A stretch of 64,000 bases of DNA from Streptosporangium album (lineage in GTDB: Bacteria > Actinomycetota > Actinomycetes > Streptosporangiales > Streptosporangiaceae): contig NZ_JACHJU010000002.1 of NCBI RefSeq assembly GCF_014203795.1, forward strand, positions 1,178,001 through 1,242,000, written 5' to 3'. Every line of letters starts with the position of its first letter. Position 1 is the stretch's first letter. This document shows, piece by piece, positions 34,139 through 44,664 of the stretch. The notes beneath the pieces were generated by a model. That model saw only the letters and a program-made list of their open reading frames with translations. It did no database searches and was not told the origin of the DNA. A program made the position numbers and the translations under genes.

Positions 34139-35196
34139 CAGACCTCCTCCTGGCCGCGCGGATCGATCGCGACCTTCACGACACCCTGATCGGGTACGGC
34201 GAGCAGCGCGGGCACCTCGTCCAGCGACGCCACGCGCACCGGTACGAGGGCCGGGTCGATCACCCCGGACGCGAGCAGCCGTACTCCAGCGGTGACATCC
34301 TCGTCCCAAAGGTGCGCTGCCGTACCGACCAGGCGCTTCTCCTTGAGCACCACGTCGGCGAGCGGCACCGCGGCGTCCCGGCCGGAGAACCCGACGATCA
34401 CCACGGTGCCGCGGGCCCGGCAGTGCCGGATCGCTTCCGGCAGCAGGGCCGGCAGGCCGGTGCACTCGAACACCACATCCGCACCCCTACCCTCGGTCAG
34501 ACGGTCGATCGCGGCGGCCGTCTCCTCCGGCCGGACCGCCACCGCCCCGGCGTGGCGAGCCGCCGCCCGGCGGAAATCGGCGGTCTCGCTCGTCACGACC
34601 TGGATCCCGGCGGCCACCGCCACCCGGGTCAGCAGCAGTCCGATGGCGCCCGCGCCTAGCACCAGCGCGGTGCCGCCGGTCACGTCACCGGCCTTGCGCA
34701 GCGCGCGTACCGCGACGGCGGCGGGCTCGGCGAGCACCGCCAGCCGCGGCGGGACGTGGTCGGGGACGGGTACGCAGGTGGCCGCGTCGGCGACCATGTA
34801 CTCGGCCAGCCCTCCGTCGAGGTTGAGGCCTCGTACCGCCTGCCGCGCGCACACCCCCTCCTGGTGCCTGCGGCACCACCAGCACGTGCCGCAGCCGAGT
34901 ACGACGTCGGGGATGACCCGGGTGCCGACGGGCAGCCGGGTCGCGTCGGTTCCCGGACCGTGCCCGGCGATGACGCCGACCACCTCGTGTCCGAGTGCCA
35001 ACGGCACCCGGGTGCCGGTCAGCGGGTGGGGCCTGTCCACGTCGATGGCGAGCGGCCCCCCCCGGTACTCCTCCACGTCGGTGCCGCAGATTCCGCACAG
35101 CTCGACGCGGACCAGCACCTCCCCGGCCGCCGGAACGGGGTCGGGCACCTCCTCCACGCGCACGTCTCGGCGCGCGTGCCAGCGGGCCGCTCTCAC
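34138..35196 (-). CDS. Zinc-dependent MDR alcohol/polyol dehydrogenase
   Basis: A 352-residue medium-chain dehydrogenase. The catalytic Zn site is at CGICGTDVEEY and GHEVVGVIAGHG. The structural Zn cysteines are in GCGTCWWCRRHQEGVC, and the Rossmann motif is ALVLGAGAIGLLL. It resembles sorbitol/threonine/galactitol dehydrogenases. In this operon it likely oxidises the sugar or a later hydroxy intermediate. The GTG at 35196 overlaps the dehydratase stop (GTGA), and ARWHARRDVRVEEVP is the typical start of the fold. Confidence 0.9.
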   Translation of the reverse strand: MRAARWHARRDVRVEEVPDPVPAAGEVLVRVELCGICGTDVEEYRGGPLAIDVDRPHPLTGTRVPLALGHEVVGVIAGHGPGTDATRLPVGTRVIPDVVLGCGTCWWCRRHQEGVCARQAVRGLNLDGGLAEYMVADAATCVPVPDHVPPRLAVLAEPAAVAVRALRKAGDVTGGTALVLGAGAIGLLLTRVAVAAGIQVVTSETADFRRAAARHAGAVAVRPEETAAAIDRLTEGRGADVVFECTGLPALLPEAIRHCRARGTVVIVGFSGRDAAVPLADVVLKEKRLVGTAAHLWDEDVTAGVRLLASGVIDPALVPVRVASLDEVPALLAVPDQGVVKVAIDPRGQEEV

Positions 35197-36386
35197 AGCC
35201 GGGACACCCGCCGTTCCACGTCGTCCCGCTCGGCGACCCCGTCGCGCAGGGTGACCCCGTGCCCGGGAGCCCTGCCCGGCCGTACCTGCCCGTCCTGGAT
35301 CTCCGGCAGGCCGGTGACCAGCTCGTCGTACCAGGTACGCAGGAACGCCCTGACCGTCTCCTGGATGAGCCCGTTCGGCTGGCTGCATGCGAAGTGCACG
35401 CAGCTCGCCAGGGTGGCCGGGCCGGTGCAGTCGTGCGGGGCGACGGGCACGCCGTAGGCGTCGGCCAGCGAGGCGACCTTGCGCGCCTCGGTCAGCCCGC
35501 CGGTCCACTGGACGTCCAGGGTCAGGATGTCGACGCCGCCGGAGTCGAGCAGCGGCTTGAAGCCGCGCCGTCCCACGCAGGTCTCTCCCGTGGCGATCGG
35601 CACGCCGTCGACCTTGGCCAGTTTGCCGAACGCGTCGGCCGCGTCCGAGCGCAGCGGGTCCTCCACCCAGTACGGCCGGTACGGCGCGAGCGCCGAGATG
35701 ATCTTTTCGGCGGCGGGCCTGTTCCACAGGCCGTGCAGCTCGATCATCAGTTTCATGTCCAGGCCGACCTCGTCGCGGACCGCGGCGACCGTCGAGAGAG
35801 CCCGGTCCAGCTCGGCCGGGGAGATGTCGGTGCCGCCGGTCCGCTCGGCGGCGGTGTCGAAGGGCCAGATCTTCATGCCCCGGATGCCCTCGTCCCACAA
35901 CTCGCGGGCCAGCCGCGCGGGCTCATTGAGGAAGGCGTGCAGGTCCTCGTAGCGCTCGGCGGCGCTCACCCCCCAGTTGCCGGACTCCTGCCGGGTGGAC
36001 GTGCCGACGTAACCGGGTCCGGCGCACGTGTTGTAGATGCCGATCGTGTCACGTACGGCTCCGCCGAGCAGGCTGACCAGCGGCAGCCCCGAGACGTGCC
36101 CCAGCAGATCCCACAGGGCGATGTCGATCGCACCGTTGCCGCGCGTCTCGGCCCCCGCTCCCTGGAATCCGACGTAGGTGGCCAGCGCTCGCGCGGCCCG
36201 CTCCGGCGTGGGATCGGTCATCCCGAGCAGGACGGGAGCGACGCTTTCGTGCAGGTAGGCCTCCACCGTACGGGCGCCGAAGAACGCCTCGCCCAGGCCG
36301 ACCAGTCCCGCATCGGTGTGCAGGCGGACGAACAGCAGGTTGGGCTGGATGGCCGGACGGATTGTCTCAAGAGCAGTGATCTTCAT
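35193..36386 (-). CDS. Enolase-superfamily sugar acid dehydratase (mandelate racemase/MLE family)
   Basis: A 397-residue enolase-superfamily protein. It has an N-terminal cap with LHTDAGLVGLGEAFFG and IDIALWDLLGHVSGLPLVSL, then the barrel with metal ligands in MIELHGLWN, YWVEDPLRS and IATGETCVG. A catalytic His lies in VAPHDCTGPATL. Members dehydrate aldonic acids (arabinonate, xylonate, galactonate, rhamnonate) to 2-keto-3-deoxy acids. The KGSA branch downstream favours a pentonate, but the sugar is not proven. It follows the ABC importer by 59 bases. Confidence 0.87.
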   Translation of the reverse strand: MKITALETIRPAIQPNLLFVRLHTDAGLVGLGEAFFGARTVEAYLHESVAPVLLGMTDPTPERAARALATYVGFQGAGAETRGNGAIDIALWDLLGHVSGLPLVSLLGGAVRDTIGIYNTCAGPGYVGTSTRQESGNWGVSAAERYEDLHAFLNEPARLARELWDEGIRGMKIWPFDTAAERTGGTDISPAELDRALSTVAAVRDEVGLDMKLMIELHGLWNRPAAEKIISALAPYRPYWVEDPLRSDAADAFGKLAKVDGVPIATGETCVGRRGFKPLLDSGGVDILTLDVQWTGGLTEARKVASLADAYGVPVAPHDCTGPATLASCVHFACSQPNGLIQETVRAFLRTWYDELVTGLPEIQDGQVRPGRAPGHGVTLRDGVAERDDVERRVSRL

Positions 36387-36445
36387 CCAGATCTTCCGAA
36401 GGGTTGCTGAACTACGGGGGACACGGGACGCGCGGGCGTACGGGG

Positions 36446-37489
36446 TCAGGCGAAACGGGCCTCACGCGCGGCGACCGCGTCGACGTTGGCGGCGTTGACG
36501 ACCTCCGCGCCGGTGTCGTACATCCTGGCCGGGTAGCCGGGGTCGAACTCCTCGGCGAGCAGGGCCGCGGCGATCCAGCCCTGCGCATACGGGTTCTGCC
36601 CCAGGGAGAAGTCGATCGACTTGTCCTTGATGCCGTCCAGGACCGGCTGGATCAGGTCGAAGCCTCCGACGGCGAACTTGCCGACGAGGTTCTTGCTCTT
36701 CGCCCAGGTGGACACGTACTGGTGGTCGAAGGCCGCCATCGCCCAGCCGACGATCTCGCCCTTCTTCGAGGCGTACTTGGCGTCGATGGCGGCGACGGCC
36801 TTGGACTCATCGGTGCTGGTGATGAGGACCTCGGCGGTGAAGGAGGTGCCGTTCTCCTTGTTGTACGCCTCGATCCCCTGCTTGATCCCCTGGATACGCT
36901 GCTCGAGGGCGGTGCTGCCGGGCCCGAAGTTGCCGCACACGATGACGCCACCGGACTTGCCGGTGCGCTCCTTGGCGGACTTGGCGATCTCTCGGCCGCA
37001 TGCGTCGCCCGCGTTGACGAAGTTCTGGCCGACGAAGCCGACGCCGAGCTTCTCGTAGCCGTCGCTGGCCACGTTGGACAGGATCACCTTCACCCCGGAG
37101 GAGGTCGCCCGCTTGATGTTGGCGTCGAAGGAGGTCTCGTCGATCCGGGTGAAGATCACACCGTCGGGCTTGGCGCTCAGCGCGCTCGCCTGGAGCTCGA
37201 CGGTCTTCTGTACGTCCTGCGCGGGCGGGCCGATGAACTGGGTCTGCCATCCCATGATCGCGCCGAAGTCCTCGAAGCCGCGCTGCACCGGGGCGAAGAA
37301 GGGGTTCTTGTCGTGCACGACGAAGATCACCTTCTTGCCCTTCTGCGGGCCGTCGGCGGCGCGGCCACCGGACGAGGCGGCGGCGGACGGCTCCTTCTCG
37401 CTGCTGCACCCGGCGGCCAGGATGCCGGCGGTGGCCAGGGAGCCGCTGAGCAGCAGGCCCCTGCGCGACATCGGGCTGTTCGTTGCCAT
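36446..37489 (-). CDS. Sugar ABC transporter substrate-binding lipoprotein
   Basis: A 347-residue protein with an N-terminal signal of twin-arginine-like form (SRRGLLLSGSLATAG) and a lipobox ILAAGC that would make Cys28 the lipidated residue. The mature part is a periplasmic-binding-protein type 1 fold (VIFVVHDKNPFFAPVQRGFE, QASALSAKPDGVIFTRID). This is the RbsB/sugar-binding class. It belongs with the permease and ATPase upstream. Confidence 0.9.
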   Translation of the reverse strand: MATNSPMSRRGLLLSGSLATAGILAAGCSSEKEPSAAASSGGRAADGPQKGKKVIFVVHDKNPFFAPVQRGFEDFGAIMGWQTQFIGPPAQDVQKTVELQASALSAKPDGVIFTRIDETSFDANIKRATSSGVKVILSNVASDGYEKLGVGFVGQNFVNAGDACGREIAKSAKERTGKSGGVIVCGNFGPGSTALEQRIQGIKQGIEAYNKENGTSFTAEVLITSTDESKAVAAIDAKYASKKGEIVGWAMAAFDHQYVSTWAKSKNLVGKFAVGGFDLIQPVLDGIKDKSIDFSLGQNPYAQGWIAAALLAEEFDPGYPARMYDTGAEVVNAANVDAVAAREARFA

Positions 37490-37513
37490 GTTCTCTCCTG
37501 TTCGGATGGGGGG

Positions 37514-38533
37514 TCAGGCGTTCAGGCCGTGTGCCGAACGCCTGGCGACGAGGTGGTTGAGCATGACGGCCCCCAGGATCAGCAGGCCGGTGGCGACCTG
37601 CTGCCAGTTGCCGTCCACACCGAAGAGGACGAGCGCGTTGGTGATCACACCGGTGATCACCGCGCCGAGGAAGGTGCCGAGGACGCTGCCCGTACCGCCG
37701 GCCAGACCGGCGCCGCCCACGACGACCGCGGCGATGACGCCGAGCTCGAAGCCGTTGCCGGTGAGGGGGTTGGCGCTGCCCAGCCAGGCGACCAGGATGA
37801 CCGAGGCCAGGCCGGCCAGCCCTCCGGTGAGGGCGAAGCACATGACCTTGACGCGGTCGCTGGCGATGCCCGCCCCGGCGGCGGCGGACGGGTTGCCGCC
37901 CACGCTGTAGACGTCGTAGCCGAACTTGGTCCTGGTCATGACGGAGGCTCCGATGGCGACCACGGCGGCCATCCACAGCGTCTGCGCGGCGAGGTTGGGC
38001 AGCGGGCTGCCCGCGAACAGATCGGTGAACGCCTCGTTGCGCGAGCCACGGATCGGCACGCCGTCGGACAGCAGCAGCGCGGCGCCGCGCAGTGCCGCCA
38101 GCGCGGCCAGCGTGACCACGAACGAGGGAATCTTGAACCGGGTGGTGATCAGACCGTTGATCACACCGATCGTCACACCAGTGAGGATGGCCAGCGGGGC
38201 CGCGGCCCCGACGGGCACGCCCACCTTCGTCACCAGCCAGGCCAGCTCCACCGCGAGGAATCCGTGCAGCGACCCCACCGACAGGTCGATCTCGCCGACG
38301 ACGATCAGGAAGGTCATGCCGGTGGCGACGATGCCGAGGATGGCGATCTGCTGGGCGACGGACAGCAGGTTGTCGGCGGCGAGGAAGCCCTCGGCTCCCA
38401 CGGCGCAGACCAGGAAGATCACCACGGTGGCAGCCAGCACGCCGAACTCCCTGGCACCGAGCAGCCTGCGGACCAGGCTTCCCCCGGAGTCGTCCACCCG
38501 GTAGGCGTTCGCGATCTGCTGCTGGATGGTCAT
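37514..38533 (-). CDS. Sugar ABC transporter permease
   Basis: A 339-residue, strongly hydrophobic RbsC-type permease with about eight to ten membrane helices. It carries GEIDLSVGSLHGFLAVELAW and the conserved segment PSFVVTLAALAALRGAALLL. Near the end is VLGTFLGAVITGVITNALVL. Its start overlaps the ATPase stop by four bases. Confidence 0.92.
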   Translation of the reverse strand: MTIQQQIANAYRVDDSGGSLVRRLLGAREFGVLAATVVIFLVCAVGAEGFLAADNLLSVAQQIAILGIVATGMTFLIVVGEIDLSVGSLHGFLAVELAWLVTKVGVPVGAAAPLAILTGVTIGVINGLITTRFKIPSFVVTLAALAALRGAALLLSDGVPIRGSRNEAFTDLFAGSPLPNLAAQTLWMAAVVAIGASVMTRTKFGYDVYSVGGNPSAAAGAGIASDRVKVMCFALTGGLAGLASVILVAWLGSANPLTGNGFELGVIAAVVVGGAGLAGGTGSVLGTFLGAVITGVITNALVLFGVDGNWQQVATGLLILGAVMLNHLVARRSAHGLNA

Positions 38534-39300
38534 GCGAGTTCTCCGGAGGGGTGAGGGGCGCCGTCGTGAGCAGCCGCGGGCGCGTTGCCGAGGATGAGTC
38601 CGACGACCTCGGCCGCCGTGGTGGTCGCGACATCGCGCATGCCCGACACCAGGCCGCCGCGCATCACCACGACCCGGTCGGCGACCTCCAGGACGTGGTC
38701 GACGTTGTGCGAGACGACGACGACGGCCTTGCCCCGTTCCCGCAGGTCACGGATGAGCGAGAGCACGTTCTGCTGCTGCTCGGGTCCGAGCGCCGCGGTC
38801 GGCTCGTCCAGCAGTACGAGCTCACCGCCCTGGTGCACGGCTCTGGCGATGGCGATGCACTGGCGCTGCCCTCCGGACAGCCCGGCCACGGGCATCCGTA
38901 CGGACGGGATGCGGATGCGCAGGGTGGTGAGCACCTCTCGCGCCTCGGCCCGCATCCTGCGGGTGTCGACCAGGCCGAACCTGCGCGGCTCCTGCCCGAG
39001 GAACACGTTGGCGGCGACGCTACGCTGGTCGACCAGGCCGAGGTTCTGGTAGACGACCGCGATGCCGCAGGCCGCGGCGTCACGGGGGCTACGGAAGACC
39101 TGCGGACGGCCGGCCATCCGGATCTCTCCCTCGTCGGGCCGGTACGCACCGCAGATCACCTTCATCAGCGTCGACTTACCGGCGCCGTTGTCGCCCATGA
39201 GGCCGACCACCTCGCCGGGTTCGACGCTGAAGTCGACGCCGCGCAGGGCCTCGACCCCGCCGAAGCGTTTGCGTACGCCTACGGCCTCGAACAGTGGCAT
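38530..39300 (-). CDS. Sugar ABC transporter ATP-binding protein
   Basis: A 256-residue single-domain ABC ATPase. It has Walker A GDNGAGKST, the signature LSGGQRQ, Walker B LVLLDEPTAALG and switch His in VVVVSHNVDH. Many sugar transporters of this class have two fused ATPase domains; here only one is present. The ATG at 39300 follows GGGAGAG closely. An upstream extension to 39402 would run through the operator-bearing promoter and is rejected. It is the first gene of the catabolic operon. Confidence 0.92.
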   Translation of the reverse strand: MPLFEAVGVRKRFGGVEALRGVDFSVEPGEVVGLMGDNGAGKSTLMKVICGAYRPDEGEIRMAGRPQVFRSPRDAAACGIAVVYQNLGLVDQRSVAANVFLGQEPRRFGLVDTRRMRAEAREVLTTLRIRIPSVRMPVAGLSGGQRQCIAIARAVHQGGELVLLDEPTAALGPEQQQNVLSLIRDLRERGKAVVVVSHNVDHVLEVADRVVVMRGGLVSGMRDVATTTAAEVVGLILGNAPAAAHDGAPHPSGELA

Positions 39301-39334
39301 GCTCTCTCCCTTCCGAACCCGCGGGTTGGCTTGA

Positions 39335-39348
39335 CTGGTAAGACCGGT
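39335..39348. promoter_or_regulatory. GntR/FadR-type operator candidate, site 1
   Basis: CTGGTAAGACCGGT lies 35 bases before the ATPase start. It has the GGTnnnACC core of FadR-subfamily operators and recurs as site 2 in opposite orientation. Confidence 0.6.
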
Positions 39349-39459
39349 TATGCCAAGCGAGATTTGTACTTCGAAGGGTAATTCGTCAACCCTTTCCCGC
39401 ATCTCGAATCGGCAACGGTCACTCGGGTCGCGGCGGCGAAGCCCACGCAGTAGGGTGTC

Positions 39460-39473
39460 ACTGGTCTTACCGG
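39460..39473. promoter_or_regulatory. GntR/FadR-type operator candidate, site 2
   Basis: The complement reads CCGGTAAGACCAGT, sharing GGTAAGACC with site 1. It lies 27 bases before the SDR start. Together the sites could let the downstream GntR protein control both divergent promoters. Confidence 0.6.
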
Positions 39474-39499
39474 CCTAACCGCATCTGAGGGGGATCTCC

Positions 39500-40255
39500 A
39501 TGCCGGACCTGGAGGGAAGAAACGCACTGGTCACAGGCGGTGCCGGCGACATCGGCGCCGCCATGGCCGCTGAGCTGACCCGCCGGGGCGCCCATGTCAC
39601 GCTGCTCGACGTGAAGTCCCCGGACGAGGCACAGGAGTGGATCACCACGGCCTCCGCGTACGGCGAGGTGGGCTACGTGCGAGCCGACGTACGGGACCGG
39701 CCGGCTCTGGACGCGGCGCTGGAGCGACTCGGCAAGCTGGACATCGCGATCGCCAACGCGGGGATCGTCGAATCCGCCCCCTTCCTGGAGATCACCGCCG
39801 AGCAGTGGGATCGCCACCTGGGCATCAACCTCACCGGCACCTTCCACACCGCCCAGGCCGCCGCCCGGCGCATGGTCACCCAGGGCGGCGGGGGCCGCAT
39901 CGTCCTGACCGGGTCCTGGGTGGGCACGGTCCCATGGCCGGAGATCGCGGCCTACAGCGCGTCCAAGGCAGGGGTGGCGATGCTGGCCCGTTCGATGGCC
40001 AAGGAGCTGGCGCCGCACGGCATCCTGGTCAACGCTCTCGCACCCGGGATCGTGGCCGCGGGCATGGCCAAGTGGCAGTTCGAGAACGAGCCGGCCTACG
40101 CCGCGCGGGCGAGCACGGCGATCCCCCTCAGGGCGCCGCAGACCGCGCAGCAGGTGGCCAAGGCGGCGGCGTTCCTGTGTTCGCCGGACTCCGACTACAT
40201 CACCGGCACAACGCTGCTGGCCGACGGTGGCTGTTCGTTGTTCAACCAGGAATGA
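39500..40255 (+). CDS. SDR family oxidoreductase (sugar dehydrogenase-like)
   Basis: A 251-residue classical SDR. It has TGGAGDIGAAMA for cofactor binding, DVK at the end of beta-2 (favouring NAD), IANAGI, the catalytic Ser in VLTGSWVG and Tyr/Lys in YSASKAG. It is divergent from the sugar importer operon and shares the operator region, so it is probably the entry sugar or keto-deoxy acid dehydrogenase. GAGGGGGA at 39487-39494 precedes the ATG closely. Confidence 0.9.
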   Translation: MPDLEGRNALVTGGAGDIGAAMAAELTRRGAHVTLLDVKSPDEAQEWITTASAYGEVGYVRADVRDRPALDAALERLGKLDIAIANAGIVESAPFLEITAEQWDRHLGINLTGTFHTAQAAARRMVTQGGGGRIVLTGSWVGTVPWPEIAAYSASKAGVAMLARSMAKELAPHGILVNALAPGIVAAGMAKWQFENEPAYAARASTAIPLRAPQTAQQVAKAAAFLCSPDSDYITGTTLLADGGCSLFNQE

Positions 40256-40300
40256 TCGGATTTCACCGGAGGGTGTCGGTCCCTCGATCTTGAAGGTAGC

Positions 40301-41077
40301 GTGGCAGGGATGATGGCAAGCGAAGACGCCTCCGCGCGCGACAGGCGTCCCCCAACCAAGGAGGCCGTGGCCAGGCGGCTCGAGCTGGAACTCCTGTCCG
40401 GGCAGTACCCGGCCGGATCGAAGCTGGAGTCGGAACGGGTGCTCTCCCAGCGGTTCGGCGTGAGCCGCCCGATGATCAGGGAGGTGCTCCGGGGGCTGGA
40501 GCAGCAGGGCGTCATCGAGGTCGTCCCGGGCCGGGGCAGCTTCGTCCGCGACGTGCGGATCACCGACGCGGTCCGCCCGCTCGACGCGCTGTACCGGCAG
40601 CGCAAGCCGACCTCACGTGACGTGATCAGCGCCCGGATGATGCTTGAGCGCGAGACCGCCGCACTCGCCGCCCAGCACGCGACCCCCGAGGACCTGCGTG
40701 TCATCGAGGAGATGCTGCTGCGCTTCGACGAGGCTCGCGACCTGGTCTCCCGAGCCAGAGCCGACGTCGCCTTCCACGCCGCGGTCGCGGCGGCGTCGCG
40801 CAACCCGGTGATCGAGGCCATGTTCGGCTCGATCGCCACGCTCACCTTCGAGCTCATGCTCCGCAGCCTGGGCGATCCTTCGGTCTCCCGCGAGGGCGTG
40901 CCGTACCACCAGGAGATCCTCGACGCGATTACGGCCCGCGACCCGAAGGCCGCGGGCGACGCCATGGCCGCTCACCTCGAGGTGGCCCTGCGTACCTATG
41001 GTGACGACCTCGACCAGAGTCTCGACCTGGTCGCCCAGCGAAAGATCGAGCAGCTCATGGACCTGTCCGCAGACTGA
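40301..41077 (+). CDS. GntR family regulator with FCD domain (FadR type)
   Basis: A 258-residue regulator. Its winged helix is at residues 20-90 (RRLELELLSGQYPAGSKLES, FGVSRPMIREVLRGLEQQGV, VVPGRGSFVRD). The all-helical FCD effector domain carries the metal-ligand His-type pattern in DVAFHAAVAAAS and YHQEILDAI. It lies 45 bases after the SDR and likely represses the locus until an acid intermediate binds. A GAAGG 4 bases before the GTG at 40301 supports that start; ATGs at 40310 and 40313 are possible. Confidence 0.9.
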   Translation: MAGMMASEDASARDRRPPTKEAVARRLELELLSGQYPAGSKLESERVLSQRFGVSRPMIREVLRGLEQQGVIEVVPGRGSFVRDVRITDAVRPLDALYRQRKPTSRDVISARMMLERETAALAAQHATPEDLRVIEEMLLRFDEARDLVSRARADVAFHAAVAAASRNPVIEAMFGSIATLTFELMLRSLGDPSVSREGVPYHQEILDAITARDPKAAGDAMAAHLEVALRTYGDDLDQSLDLVAQRKIEQLMDLSAD

Positions 41078-41284
41078 CCCCGGCATCCCACGCTCGACCC
41101 CGCGGGCGTCGTGTTCGGGCTGATCAAGCTCACCCCGACCGATCCGGTGACGCAGATCCTCGGAGACGGCGCCGGCGAGGAGGCGAAGGCCTGTGCCGCT
41201 CGAAAACACGATCTCGCTGGTGATGGGCTGTCGGGTAAGGACAGGCTTCCTGTCCAGGGATCATAGGTAGATGATCTTTTCGAC
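41078..41284. other. Intergenic tract with an unrecognised coding remnant
   Basis: The plus strand from 41088 keeps an open, codon-biased frame (GVVFGLIKLTPTDPVTQILG, then GAGEEAKA) without a start codon. It may be the end of a lost gene. I could not place it in a family. Confidence 0.3.
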
Positions 41285-41570
41285 TGTGGATTGGTGCTGC
41301 GGTTGGCCGAGGAGAATCCGCGCTGGGGGCACCGCAGGATTCAGGAGGAGCTGTCTCGACTGGGCTACCGTGACCCCGCCTCGAGCACCGAAGGCGAATT
41401 CGATCTGCGAGCGGGTCATCGGGACACTGCGGCGGGAACTCCTCGATCACGTGCTCGTCTACAACGAGGCACACGCGCTTGCGCTCCTGTCCGACTACCG
41501 CGATCACTACAACGAGCACCGCCCGCATCAAGCCCGACAGCACCTACCACCGGGCGGTATGACCAAGCCA
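41285..41570 (+). pseudogene. IS3-type (rve) transposase remnant
   Basis: Two frames together give VLRLAEENPRWGHRRIQEEL followed, after a deletion, by ICERVIGTLRRELLDHVLV and YRDHYNEHRPHQARQHLPPG. The first block precedes the integrase core in IS3/IS481-like transposases. The second is its C-terminal end with the Glu motif. The DD part of the core is gone. It is a fossil insertion after the GntR gene. Confidence 0.75.
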
Positions 41571-42075
41571 GCCACAAGCGATGATCGAGATGCCCTCCAC
41601 GTACGCCGCAGGCCCGCTTCGGTTCCCGCCGTAGGCGGGCGTACGGACCGTAGCGTGTGCGAGGCCGCCGGCGGCTGCCCAGGTGCTGGAGGCACCGTGA
41701 GCCTTTCGACCATCGGCGGAGCCTCTGTCCTGCGGGTACAGAGCGGGGCCACGATCCGGCGTTGGCCGTGCCGGTGCCTGCCACGCCGGACGAGCGGGGG
41801 GAGGGGCTCGGCCTGGTGCGGTCGCGGGTGGCGGGGTGCGTTGGGGTTCGGCCGCTTCTGGTCGCCGGTGGGCCGAGGTGTCTGGAGTGTGGGCGGAAAC
41901 GCTGGCACCGAGGGCCGATCCCTGGGCACGGTCAAGATCAGTCAGGGGAGAAAACGGCGACGTCCGGGACTCGGATTCATGAGTCCCGGACGTCGCCGTT
42001 TTCAGTCGCCGTTATCGGCCGCTCGGGTAGCCGAGCTTATCGAGACTGGGCTGCTGCCGGCCGGTCCGCGGGATG
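41571..42075. other. Non-coding stretch between the IS remnant and the proline operon
   Basis: No supported gene in 505 bases. It contains a short arm-like pair around 41610-41645 (CCGCAGGC and GTAGGCGGGC) and the long hairpin listed separately. Open frames here lack codon bias and homology. Confidence 0.5.
41950..42003. terminator. Long perfect hairpin, probable transcription terminator
   Basis: A 23-bp perfect stem (arms 41950-41972 and 41981-42003) with an 8-base loop. The arm begins GAAAACGGCGACGTCC and the distal arm ends CGTTTTC. It lies 73 bases after the stop of the P5C dehydrogenase gene on the minus strand and could stop transcription from either side. Confidence 0.75.
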
Positions 42076-43700
<1,625 letters not shown>

Positions 43701-43701
<1 letters not shown>

Positions 43702-44627
43702 CACTTGCCTCCAAGGGCACGAAGAAAGAAGGCGATGTTGGCCGGGCGCTCGGCGAGGCGGCGCATGAAGTAGCCGTACCAGTCGTCGCCGTAAGGGACG
43801 TAGATCCGCATGGTGTGACCGGCGCCGACCAGGGCCTGCTGCTTGTCGGTGCGGATCCCGTAGAGCATCTGGTATTCGTAGTCGCCCCGGGAGCGGCCGA
43901 AACGGTCGGCGAGGAGCTCGGTGATCGAGATCAGCCGGTCGTCGTGCGTCCCCAGCATGGGGTAACCCTTGCCCGCCATGAGGATCCGCAGGCAACGGAC
44001 GTAGGCCCGGTCGACCTCGGCCTTGTTCTGGTGGGCCACCGAGGCGGGCTCGGCGTAGGCGCCCTTGACCAGGCGGACCCGTGAACCCTCGTGTGACAGG
44101 TCGCGGCAGTCCGCCTCGGTGCGGAACAGGTAGGCCTGGAGTGCCACGCCGGTGGACGGGAAGTCCTCGCGCACCGCCCGCAGGATGCCGAGCGTGGAGT
44201 CGACCGTCGTGTGGTCCTCCATGTCGAAGGTCACGTTCGCCCCACAGTCGTGGGCGGCCTCGGAGATCTGCCGGGCGTTCTCCAGGGCGATCTTGTCGCC
44301 CTCCTCGCCGAGCGCCTGGCCGACCGCTGAGAGCTTCACCGACACCTCGGCACGGTCGCCGAGCCCCAGCTCGCGCAGCGCGCCGAGCAGCGTGACGTAG
44401 GCCTCGGCCGTCTGGGCGGCCGCGTGGGCGTCCTTGGTCTCCTCGCCCAGATGGTCGATGGTGACGGCGAGACCGGCGTCGGTCAGCCGGCGGATGGCCT
44501 CGACCGCGTCCCGGGTGCTCTCGCCCGCGACGAAGCGGTCGACGACCTTGCGCGTCAGCGGGACACCGGACACCGTACGCCGTACCAGCGGCACCCGTGA
44601 GCCGGCGAGAAGAAGAGAACCGAGCAT
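43701..44627 (-). CDS. putB: Proline dehydrogenase
   Basis: A 308-residue FAD-dependent proline dehydrogenase with the TIM-barrel motifs VSVKLSAVGQ, VTFDMEDHTTVDSTL, VALQAYLFRTEADC, RVRLVKGAYAEP and the substrate-binding MLYGIR region. The stand-alone short form is typical of actinobacteria. It converts proline to P5C, passing electrons to quinone, and feeds the coupled P5C dehydrogenase. It is divergent from the PucR regulator with 37 bases between starts. Confidence 0.94.
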
Positions 44628-44664
44628 GTACTCAGATTAAATCCCCAGTTCAGGTAGGTCTCAT

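Noticed and set aside
34139-34465. N-terminal extension of the SMP-30 protein up to 34465
   Set aside because: It overlaps the dehydrogenase gene in another frame, is Arg/Gly-rich, and a good ribosome site precedes the ATG at 34138.
36404-38554. 716-residue plus-strand frame across the ABC transporter genes
   Set aside because: It shows no domain and overlaps two genes with clear lipobox and permease motifs on the other strand.
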